NCBI RefSeq assembly: GCF_029222925.1
Contig: NZ_JARHUI010000004.1
Span: forward strand, 1-64,000
Direction of reading: 5' to 3'
Length of the DNA stretch: 64,000 bases
DNA from: Algoriphagus sp. CAU 1675
GTDB taxonomy: Bacteria; Bacteroidota; Bacteroidia; Cytophagales; Cyclobacteriaceae
Each line of letters starts with the position of its first letter. Positions within the stretch are counted from its first letter, which is position 1. The notes below the pieces were generated by a model, which saw nothing but the letters and a program-made list of their open reading frames with translations, was not told the DNA's origin and made no database searches. Both the position numbers and the translations under genes were made by a program. Below, piece after piece: positions 19,188 to 27,253 of this stretch.

Positions 19188-19226
19188 AATTCGCGCAATT
19201 CGTGGTTTTTACCAATTCGTGGTTAC
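19188..19226. repeat. Right flank inverse repeat of the GxxExxY gene
   Basis: AATTCGCGCAATTCGTGGTT at 19188, followed by AATTCGTGGT at 19214, is the reverse complement of the left-flank units at 18546 and 18665. The GxxExxY gene is therefore enclosed by inverted repeats about 0.5-0.65 kb apart. Confidence 0.6.
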
Positions 19227-19309
19227 AGCTTCGCCCTTTCAGTCACATTTCTGTGCTTAGCGGCTTAAATTTACCAATGAAATCAAGTTCTCCTTTACAG
19301 GAAAAATCT

Positions 19310-19816
19310 TTATTTCTCAAACAATATCAAAGCCTCCTGATCGGTAATTTCTTCCCGAATCTCAAAGCTTACTTTTCTTTGAATGGACTCCTTTATGCGT
19401 TCACTCAAGTGAAGCAAATATTCCCCATCCAAGTCCTCACCACAGATTTCAACACAAATCTCTCCAGAGTCCAATCCTCTAGCATAATCTCCTACCAAGG
19501 CCACCTGAGTCACGTTCCCCATTCTTTCAAGAACTGTGCTGAGTAGCTTGTCAAAACCCAAATATTTCCTGATCAAATCCTGAAGATTGGAAAAAAGCGG
19601 ATGATTAATATTTGCTTGGTAATCGATTTTGTTTTTATCGTTGATTTTGACCAAAAGACCTGCATCCGAAAGATTATTCAGTTCTTTTCGGATAGCATTG
19701 GTTGATTCCCCGAATTCTTCAGCCAACCCACGAAGATGACCCTGATTTTTAGGGTTACTAAAAAACTTTACCAGTAGCCGGAGTCTTGTCTTAGAGGTGA
19801 TTAAAGAATTCAGCAT
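19310..19816 (-). CDS. Winged-helix regulator with degenerate nucleotidyltransferase domain
   Basis: This 168-residue protein has an N-terminal winged helix (about 1-65: ITSKTRLRLLVKFFSNPKNQ, then LAEEFGESTNAIRKELNNL). The C-terminal domain resembles small MNT-type nucleotidyltransferases (VALVGDYARGLDSGEICVEI near 105-125). The canonical G-S and D-x-D residues appear changed (GD, and EICVE instead of a DxD), so catalysis is doubtful. Similar proteins stand at the head of polysaccharide loci in Bacteroidota. Its place upstream of the export gene suggests control of the locus (inference). Confidence 0.75.
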   Translation of the reverse strand: MLNSLITSKTRLRLLVKFFSNPKNQGHLRGLAEEFGESTNAIRKELNNLSDAGLLVKINDKNKIDYQANINHPLFSNLQDLIRKYLGFDKLLSTVLERMGNVTQVALVGDYARGLDSGEICVEICGEDLDGEYLLHLSERIKESIQRKVSFEIREEITDQEALILFEK

Positions 19817-19990
19817 AAAAATCGCAAATCAAGCGAGTCACAAAAGTACTCGTCATAGTTTTTTTACAAAAGTATTTTGAGACAATTTTTTAAGGGAAAT
19901 TATAAGGTGTTGATTTTGAGTTGTTTTTTTGAAAATATTCGGAGTTCCTTGTTTATCTGGTTAACTGATAAAGGATCTAAGGAGAGTCAA

Positions 19991-20363
19991 AAGCTCATGG
20001 CTTTCGTCACTCTGCGAGGAGGCGGTAAGCCGACGCGGCAGTCTTTTAGGTAGGTTGTGAGTTGTAGGTTATTGGTTATAGGTTGATCATCCGAGCTTAC
20101 TACTCAATGGTATTATCGGTTAATTGGTTAACTGTTTAACTGGTTAATTGTTCAGGGGAAACGGTGATTGGATAAAAGGACTCCAAAGGAGTCGAACTGT
20201 GAATAACCCAAGGTGAAACCTTGGGTCACAAAATTGAAGTTATTTCCAACGCTGGCGCAGGGTTTGGGTTTGGAAATGGGTTGAATTGCCAGCTAGACAA
20301 AGACCACCTTTCGGATTGAAAATCCTACGATATATAGTTCGACATTGCAAATGTCGAACAGCT
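19991..20363. repeat. Hairpin-rich dispersed repeat, copy B (right of capsule locus)
   Basis: This is a direct copy of 205-570. It keeps all the short hairpins, with base changes that preserve pairing: CAAGGT-GAA-ACCTTG here versus TAGGGT-GAA-ACCCTA in copy A. The 10-bp stem GTTCGACATT/AATGTCGAAC is identical. Another triloop hairpin (GGGAT-TGC-ATCCC) lies beyond it near 20452. The rest of the gene-free stretch 19817-20593 shows nothing recognisable beyond AT-rich flanks. Confidence 0.8.
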
Positions 20364-20593
20364 GGATTTACTGATTATGATCGTAGGTTATGAGTTTAAA
20401 ATTGAGCGTTTGGATGGCATACGGGATTGGAAAGCATACGATTAAAGCTTGGGATTGCATCCCGATCCAGATAATCCTTTAAATTTTGAAATGGTAAAGC
20501 GTTACATGGTACACCTTTCCTTTTTTCTTTCGTTTAATTTGAGGAATTCGTGGTTCTCTTTTTCTTTATCCAATTACTTCTTTAATTAGACCT

Positions 20594-21103
20594 ATGAAAA
20601 ATATGCTAACCGCATTTTTAATTTTTATCACGCTATCCGGAGCATTTGCCCAGTCAAGTGATTTTTTGCTTTTAAAAAAAGGTGTCAACTCCAAATCCCA
20701 AATTAGATATTATGCAGGCGAGCAAATCACCTACAAAAGTGCCAAATTGGGCTATTTCGTTACGGATGTGATCAAGGAATTTGATCAAAATTACATCTAT
20801 CTGAGTGAAAATATCCTTTCCCCAAATGACATTTTGGAGATTGATATTCGAAACAAGGATCCCAGAAACAGTACACTGAAAAATTTTAATTCCTTGTTTC
20901 TGGGAGCGGGAATCCTGCTTTTTACTGTAGAATCTGTTAATTCAATCTATCAACGGGATGAATTTTCAATCAACAAAGGGGTTGGTTTGACTTCTGCCAT
21001 CTTAACTGGTTTGGGAATTGGAATGCTACCGCTTCGATACAAGACGTTTCGAAACCAAGGAAGAAACAGACTTCAGATTATCCTGATGCGGATGGATGAG
21101 TGA
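20594..21103 (+). CDS. Exported hypothetical protein
   Basis: Not recognised. This 169-residue protein has a clear signal peptide (MKNMLTAFLIFITLSGAFAQ). A polar middle follows, and then two moderately hydrophobic segments (near 98-113, FLGAGILLFTVESVN, and 132-148, LTSAILTGLGIGMLPL) that may be membrane helices. It stands alone between the hairpin repeat and prfB. No motif suggests a function. Confidence 0.6.
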   Translation: MKNMLTAFLIFITLSGAFAQSSDFLLLKKGVNSKSQIRYYAGEQITYKSAKLGYFVTDVIKEFDQNYIYLSENILSPNDILEIDIRNKDPRNSTLKNFNSLFLGAGILLFTVESVNSIYQRDEFSINKGVGLTSAILTGLGIGMLPLRYKTFRNQGRNRLQIILMRMDE

Positions 21104-21358
21104 TTTTTTGAGTTCAAACCATTTGTTTGAATCAAAAGATCGTAGGTTATAAGGTGTGGGTTGAGTATCGTTCTTCCTAAATATAGCGTTTACCAATTGA
21201 CTAACTACTTAATTGGTTGATCGATTAGGGGGAGTTCTCTTACCCATTCTCCTTTTGCCTTTCATCTTTATTCAATCGTTCTTAGGAATAGTAAATTCGC
21301 TTTAGCAAAAGCCATTTATTTTTCAGACTTTTGCAGCTTCATTTTCAATTTAAACATC

Positions 21359-22460
21359 ATGACTTCGGAACAACAGAAAGACTTGAAAGCCCGCACCTCG
21401 GCTTTAAGGAGGTATCTTTGACTACGATCGGAAGAAAGCAGAAATAGAAGATCTAGAGGCCGTTTCGGCCCAGCCTGACTTTTGGAACAATCCTGAAGAG
21501 GCTGAAAAAACAATGAAACAAATCCAGGTAAGAAAGGGATGGACCAGTTCCTTCGAAAATCTGGATAAAATTATCCAGGACTTAGAGGTACTTTATGAGT
21601 TTTATTCCGCTGATGAAGTCAGCGAGGATGAAATCAAGGCTGAATACCTAAAAGCCAAAGCCGCAGTTGAGGAACTGGAACTCAAAAAGATGCTCTCATC
21701 AGAAGAGGATCAATTGAACGCCGTCCTTGAAATCAATCCCGGGGCAGGAGGAACAGAAAGTAACGACTGGGCCTCAATTCTCATGAGAATGTACATCATG
21801 TGGGGCGAGAAAAACGGATACAAAGTCCGGGAAGTAGATGTTCAGCCAGGAGAAGTCGCCGGAATCAAATCTGCCACATTGGAATTTGAAGGCCCGTTGG
21901 CTTATGGTTTTTTGAAATCTGAAACCGGTGTTCACCGTTTGGTAAGGATTTCTCCTTTTGATTCAGGAGGAAGAAGACATACTTCCTTTGCCTCTGTTTA
22001 TGCCTATCCGGAAGTGGACGATTCCATTGAAATTGAAATCAACCCTGCGGATGTAGAAATGCATACTTCCCGATCAGGAGGTGCAGGTGGTCAGAATGTC
22101 AACAAGGTTGAAACCAAAGTTCAGCTAACCCACAAACCAACCGGTATTGTGGTGGTTTGCCAAGTGGAGCGTTCTCAGCTTGCCAACCGGGAAAAAGCCA
22201 TGCAAATGCTGAAGTCCCGTTTGTACCAAATGGAGTTGGAAAAAAGGAATGCGGAAATTGCCAAAATTGAATCTTCCAAACTGCGAGTAGATTTTGGTTC
22301 CCAGATAAGAAACTATGTACTGCATCCATACAAACTTGTAAAGGACAACAGAACAGGTTATGAAACATCTGATACCCAACACGTTTTGGATGGAGGATTA
22401 AATGAATTTATGAAAGCTTACCTACTCGCCCAAAGCGAGGAAGAAGCTAATAAAGAATAA
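21359..22460 (+). CDS. prfB: Peptide chain release factor 2, programmed +1 frameshift
   Basis: RF2 ends translation at UGA and UAA. The gene starts with ATG at 21359 and reads 20 codons to an in-frame TGA at 21419-21421. The stop is preceded by AGG AGG TAT CTT TGA C, the classic frameshift site with an internal Shine-Dalgarno-like AGGAGG. A +1 shift at CTT leads into GAC TAC GAT and the main frame, giving 366 residues in all. The anticodon-like SPF ([12 protein letters not shown]) and the catalytic GGQ ([11 protein letters not shown]) are present. Low RF2 would favour the shift, so the gene controls itself. Confidence 0.97.
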
Positions 22461-22462
22461 AG

Positions 22463-22491
22463 AAAAGGCCGGATATTCATTCGGCCTTTTC
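22463..22491 (+). terminator. Intrinsic terminator of prfB
   Basis: AAAAGGCCG and CGGCCTTTT form a 9-bp stem around a 10-base loop, starting two bases after the prfB stop and ending in T residues. Confidence 0.8.
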
Positions 22492-22545
22492 TAATTGTAT
22501 TTGGTATGAAGTGCGCCTTTATTTTCTAAATCCGAATTGTCATTT

Positions 22546-23715
22546 ATGAGAATACTTCCTTCCTTTTTTACGCTCAATTTCTTCCTACTCAGTTTGAGTT
22601 CCTTTTTATTTTTCTCCTCATTCAACATGATCATTCCCGAACTCCCCTCCTATTTGACTTCCCTCGGAGGTGAAGATTACAAAGGATTGATTATTTCCTT
22701 ATTCACGCTTTCAGCCGGACTTTCAAGACCCTTCAGCGGAAAATTGGCTGATAAAATCGGAAGAATCCCCGTGATGATTGTAGGCACCACGGTATGCTTT
22801 ATAGTAGGCTTATTATACCCCTTGATGAGTTTTGTTGGAGGATTTTTGTTTTTGCGATTTGTCCATGGCTTTTCTGCCGGATTCAAACCAACCGGCACTT
22901 CCGCTTATGTTGCGGATATTGTTCCTATTCAGCAGCGTGGAGAAGCCATGGGAATCCAGTCCTTCTTTGGCTCCATGGGAATGGCCGCCGGACCGGCAAT
23001 TGGAGGGTGGATTGCTACCCAATGGTCAATCAACACCCTGTTCTATTTCTCTGCATTTACAGCCATCTTTTCGATTCTGATCTTGGTTAGGTTGAAAGAA
23101 ACCTTGGTAGAAAAAGAGCCCATTTCATGGAGCCTATTCAAATTAAAAAAAGATGAAATTATTGAAAAAAGGGTGTTGGTACCGTCCATGGTATTGTTCC
23201 TACTGGTATTTTCCTTTGGGGTGATTTTGACCATTATCCCAGATTTTTCCACTCATTTAGGCATTGAAAACAAGGGATTATTCTTTGCAGTATTTACCCT
23301 TTCCTCACTTGGAATCAGGTTGGTTGCAGGAAAAACATCTGATAAATACGGCCGTGTTCCGGTCATGCGGGTTGCAAGTCTAACCATGGTCTTAGCCTTG
23401 ATAACCATCGCGTTTTCCGAAAGTAAGGCAGGCTTAATGGGAGCGGGTGTATTATTCGGCTGTGCTGTGGGAATGTACAGCCCAACCACAACGGCCTGGG
23501 TCGTGGATTTATCCCTCGATAAATTCCGCGGAAGAGCCTTAGCCACTATGTATATATTCTTAGAGGCCGGAATTGGAATTGGGGCCATTGTTTCCGGCTT
23601 TCTTTATGCAAACAAAGCTGAAAATTTTAGGCTGGCGTTTTTGACTAGCGGGGCAATTGCATTTTCCGGATTTTTGATCCTGATTTTCTTGAGAAAGAAA
23701 AAGTACCAAGTCTAA
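22546..23715 (+). CDS. MFS transporter
   Basis: This 389-residue protein has about 12 membrane helices. The major-facilitator loop GKLADKIGRIPVMIVG lies between helices 2 and 3, and a matching GKTSDKYGRVPVMRV in the second half. The helix-5 region has GSMGMAAGPAIGGWIA, typical of drug-efflux-type (DHA1) members. The substrate is unknown. The ATG at 22546 is chosen over a TTG nine bases earlier. It follows the prfB terminator, so it is transcribed separately. Confidence 0.88.
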   Translation: MRILPSFFTLNFFLLSLSSFLFFSSFNMIIPELPSYLTSLGGEDYKGLIISLFTLSAGLSRPFSGKLADKIGRIPVMIVGTTVCFIVGLLYPLMSFVGGFLFLRFVHGFSAGFKPTGTSAYVADIVPIQQRGEAMGIQSFFGSMGMAAGPAIGGWIATQWSINTLFYFSAFTAIFSILILVRLKETLVEKEPISWSLFKLKKDEIIEKRVLVPSMVLFLLVFSFGVILTIIPDFSTHLGIENKGLFFAVFTLSSLGIRLVAGKTSDKYGRVPVMRVASLTMVLALITIAFSESKAGLMGAGVLFGCAVGMYSPTTTAWVVDLSLDKFRGRALATMYIFLEAGIGIGAIVSGFLYANKAENFRLAFLTSGAIAFSGFLILIFLRKKKYQV

Positions 23716-23769
23716 ATTCAATTTGGTATAAGGGGAAATTTTGTCCCAAACAGGATACTTCTATTTCAC

Positions 23770-24960
23770 TACGTTCGCAAGGGCGCCGTCCAGGCATTGT
23801 CTTTTACGTCATTGCGAGGGGCATTTCTATAACACCATTGAGTCAAGTATTCAATCTGTCCCGAAGCAATCTTGAGGTTCCAAAAATTGTAATGCAGATT
23901 ACTTCACTTCGTTCGCAATGACGTCCAGGCCTTGACTTTTACGTCATTGTTAGGGACATTTCTATAACACCAATTGGGTCAAATTTTCAATCTGTCCCGA
24001 AGCAATCTTGAGGTTCCAAAAATTGTAATTCAGATTGCTTCACTCCGTTCGCAATGACGGCCAGACATTGTCTTTAACGGCATTGCGAGGGACGTTTCAA
24101 AAACACCGATTGGGTCAAATTTTCAATCTGTCCCGAAGCAATCTTGAGGTTCCAAAAATTGTAATTCAGATTGCTTCACTCCGTTCGCAATGACGGCCAG
24201 ACATTGTCTTTAACGTCATTGCGAGGGACGTTTTAAAAACACCGATTGAATCAAGTATTCAATCGGTCCCAAAGCAATCTAAAGGTTTCAAAAATTTTAA
24301 TTTAGGTTACTTCACTCCGTTCGCAATGACGTCCAGGAATTGTCTTTTACGTTATTGCGAGGGATATTTCTATGGCACCATTGAGTTAAGTATTCAATCT
24401 GTCCCGAAGCAATCTTAAGGTTCCAAAAATTGTAATTCAGATTGCTTCACTCCGTTCGCAATGACGGCAAAGCATTGTCTTTTACGGCTTTGCGAGGGAC
24501 GTTTCAAAAACACCGATTGAATCAAGTATTCAATTCGTCCCGAAGCAATCTTAAGGCACCAAAAATTGTAATACAGATTGCTTCACTCCGTTCGCAATGA
24601 CGGCCAGGCATTGTATTTTACGTCATTGCGAGGGGCATTTCTATGACACCATTGAGTCAAGTATTCAATCTGTCCCGAAGCAATCCTGAGGTTTCAAAAA
24701 TTGTAATGCAGATTGCTTCACTCCGTTCGCAATGACGGCCAAGCATTGTCTTTTACGTCATTGCTAGGGATATTTCTATGACACCAATTCATTCAAGAAT
24801 TCAATTGGTCCCGAAGCAATCTTAAGGTTCCAAAAAATGTATTTCAGATTGCTTCACTCCGTTCGCAATGACGGCCAAGCATTGTCTTTTACGGCATTGC
24901 GAGGGACGTTTCAAAAACACCGATTGAATCAAGTATTCAATTCGTCCCGAAGCAATCTTT
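23770..24960. repeat. Tandem array of nine ~135.5-bp palindromic units
   Basis: The phrase tCATTGCGAGGG or a variant recurs at 23809, 23944, 24080, 24216, 24352, 24487, 24623, 24758 and 24894, a period of 135 or 136 bases. Each unit holds nested inverted repeats: CATTGCGA and GAAGCAATCT on one side, AGATTGCTTC and TCGCAATG on the other. Each unit can therefore fold into a large stem. Units differ by scattered changes. No ORF of note lies in the gene-free stretch 23716-25084. Confidence 0.93.
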
Positions 24961-25084
24961 AGCTTCTTCGAATTCTCAAAAAATTTGCTTCTTTAGATCC
25001 CCTGAATCGCAAATGTCAAAAATTCTTCGGTAAAAATTCACAATTGACTAAATTCAACTGGATTGGTTTTGAGAAGAGAATAAC

Positions 25085-25384
25085 ATGAAAAAAGGTGGAG
25101 CTATTTACATCATGACAAATTGGAAAAAGTCAGTCTTATATACCGGAGTAACAAATGATCTCATCAGAAGAGTTTATGAGCATAGATCCAAGTCTAACCC
25201 TAATTCATTTACAGCCAGATATAATTTATCTAAACTTGTATATTTCGAGCCTTTTCATACCATTGAAGAAGCTTTAGCCAGAGAAAAACAAATTAAAGCT
25301 GGAAGTAGAAATAAGAAGGAAGCCTTAATTAACAGTTTGAACCCAAATTGGAGAGACCTTTGGGAAGACATTCAAAAGTGGTAA
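25085..25384 (+). CDS. GIY-YIG single-domain nuclease inside the repeat array
   Basis: This 99-residue protein is a stand-alone GIY-YIG domain: AIYIMTNWKKSVLYTGVTND gives the YI..LYTG core, IRRVYEHRS supplies the conserved arginine and YEHR, and EALAREKQIKAGSR holds the glutamate helix. Such UPF0213-type proteins are predicted DNA nucleases, most without known targets. The gene lies between nine repeat units on the left and two on the right, alone and in its own frame. A role in spreading or maintaining the repeat is inference. Confidence 0.9.
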   Translation: MKKGGAIYIMTNWKKSVLYTGVTNDLIRRVYEHRSKSNPNSFTARYNLSKLVYFEPFHTIEEALAREKQIKAGSRNKKEALINSLNPNWRDLWEDIQKW

Positions 25385-25424
25385 ATAATGGGTTTCAGCC
25401 ATGATTTTAAACATCCTATATTTC

Positions 25425-25739
25425 CTAAAACAGATTGCTTCACTCCCTACGCAATGACGTCCAGGAATTGTCTTTTACGTTATTGCGAGGGATATTTCTA
25501 TGGCACCATTGAGTTAAGTATTCAATCTGTCCCGAAGCAATCTTAAGGTTCCAAAAATTGTAATTCAGATTGCTTCACTCCGTTCGCAATGACGGCAAAG
25601 CATTGTCTTTTACGGCTTTGCGAGGGACGTTTCAAAAACACCGATTGAATCAAGTATTCAATTCGTCCCGAAGCAATCTTAATGCACCAAAAATTGTAAT
25701 ACAGATTGCTTCACTCCGTTCGCAATGACGGCCAGGCAA
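25425..25739. repeat. Continuation of palindromic array (two units), near-identical to 24323-24610
   Basis: The 288 bases at 25451-25738 match 24323-24610 with one difference seen (AATGCACC versus AAGGCACC). They carry unit starts at 25480 and 25615. The first part (25425-25450) is a diverged half-unit with a CCCTAC variant of the usual CCGTTC. Confidence 0.92.
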
Positions 25740-25800
25740 AAAAGCTTCCTTCGATTACGTGAATCGCAAAGACGGCAAACCTTTGTCCTTTTCCCTTTTG

Positions 25801-25856
25801 AAGGTTAATTGGTTAACAGGTTAATCGTTAAAGCTGTTAAGCGTTAAGTGGTTGGA
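25801..25856. repeat. GTTAA-type repeat fragment
   Basis: A short run of GGTTAATTGGTTAACAGG and CGTTAAAGCTGTTAAGCG words, of the kind found around 13.8-15.9 kb, lies directly downstream of the M24 peptidase gene. Confidence 0.5.
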
Positions 25857-25864
25857 TCCAATTC

Positions 25865-27217
25865 TTAATTTCCTAAATGTTTAGATCTTCTTGGAATAGC
25901 CAAGATTTTCTTCTGTCTTCCATTGAAATAGGTCACTTTTTCCCCGTCAAAAAAAGCCCCTTCTTCCAACATGATTCTTACATCCTTATTCCATTCTTTC
26001 ACAAATACCACAGCATTTAATTCAATGGCATAAGCAGTATTTGCGTTTAAAGAAAAATCCCCCGCTCCCGGAGTATCCCCTTGGTTATCCCACATTCCAA
26101 TGGTTGGTCCAGCCGAATGTCCATAAAAGCCTAATGGATGGGTATAGATGCTTCCTCGAATCCTCTCCTCCTCCATTTGTTTTCTACTTGCTTTTAGAAT
26201 TTCATTTCCGGATTTCCCCTTTACAAAATTTGATGTCAGGATATCTTGGAGCCTATTTCCTGTTTCAAATGCCTTTTGTAGATAATCTGGGACTTCATTC
26301 TCTCCGGGTTTCAGAACATAGGCCATTTCCTGAGTATCGGTATTCAACCTTAAATAAGTGATTCCAAAATCAATATGAAGCAAATCCCCAGGCAAAATCA
26401 CTCCATCGTTAGGTCTGGAGGCAAAAGAACGACTGGCGGCATCGATTGAAGAATCGGGCCTTTGAATATCAACTGATGGGTGAAACCATGTATCCAACTT
26501 CAGGGATTTGATTTTTTCCCTATACCACCAAACAACATCCTCGGTGGTGGTTACTCCGGGGGTAATTACTTTTTCGGATAGTCCTTCTTGTACAATAGCA
26601 TGAGCCAACTCCTGAATATGGCGGTAGGTAGCCATTTCGGAAGCTGTCCGAGTCTCCAGCCAGCGAACAGCCAAGGTCTGGGCAGAAACTACTCGATCTC
26701 TAAAATTTGAAGGAAGCTTTGCCATGAAGGATTGATGTTCGGAAAAAGTCAAGCCATCTGCATGTCCATAATCCTTCCCAAAATTCAATCCTATCTTTTT
26801 TGGATTCTTTGAACTGATCAACTCCATCAATGCCTGCCATTGGTCTGGTTGGGATTCCGGATCCCAGGCCCTTTTGAAAGATTTACCAACATCATACCTG
26901 GCAATGGCATACGTTTCCACTTTTTGGTTTGGTCCCGGCTGGAACATGACCAAAATAGTTCTCCTCCTAGCAGCCATCCAAGTAGCAGGAAGCAAAGTTC
27001 TGATTACTGGATCCTCATTGTACTCTCTGGAAATCACCACCCACATATCAATCCCGGTTTCCGTCATCAATTCAGGCAAGAGATTTTCCACCCGGTCTTC
27101 CAGCCAAGAATCAATGACCTCTGCTTGGGCTCGGGTAGTAAGGACAGCTAAATCCTGGGAATAAAGGGAAAATGAATATGAAGAAATAAAAATCAGTATT
27201 ATCAGTATTTTTTGCAT
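25865..27217 (-). CDS. Secreted M24-family metallopeptidase (Xaa-Pro peptidase-like)
   Basis: This 450-residue protein has a signal peptide (about 1-21) and a creatinase/prolidase-like N-terminal domain, then the M24 pita-bread domain. Expected metal ligands are visible: the first Asp in DLLHIDFGITYLRLNTDTQ and a second Asp in its TDTQ, His in THPLGFYGHSAGP, and Glu residues in AIELNAV and LEEGAFFDG. It probably removes N-terminal residues next to proline from peptides in the periplasm. It follows the MATE gene by 36 bp, so both may be co-transcribed. Confidence 0.87.
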   Translation of the reverse strand: MQKILIILIFISSYSFSLYSQDLAVLTTRAQAEVIDSWLEDRVENLLPELMTETGIDMWVVISREYNEDPVIRTLLPATWMAARRRTILVMFQPGPNQKVETYAIARYDVGKSFKRAWDPESQPDQWQALMELISSKNPKKIGLNFGKDYGHADGLTFSEHQSFMAKLPSNFRDRVVSAQTLAVRWLETRTASEMATYRHIQELAHAIVQEGLSEKVITPGVTTTEDVVWWYREKIKSLKLDTWFHPSVDIQRPDSSIDAASRSFASRPNDGVILPGDLLHIDFGITYLRLNTDTQEMAYVLKPGENEVPDYLQKAFETGNRLQDILTSNFVKGKSGNEILKASRKQMEEERIRGSIYTHPLGFYGHSAGPTIGMWDNQGDTPGAGDFSLNANTAYAIELNAVVFVKEWNKDVRIMLEEGAFFDGEKVTYFNGRQKKILAIPRRSKHLGN

Positions 27218-27253
27218 TGTATTTGAATTTAGGATTGAATTTAAGAGATTAAT

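Noticed and set aside
23770-24960. CRISPR array
   Set aside because: The period is 135-136 bases with similarity across the whole unit, not short identical repeats with unique spacers, and no cas gene is near.
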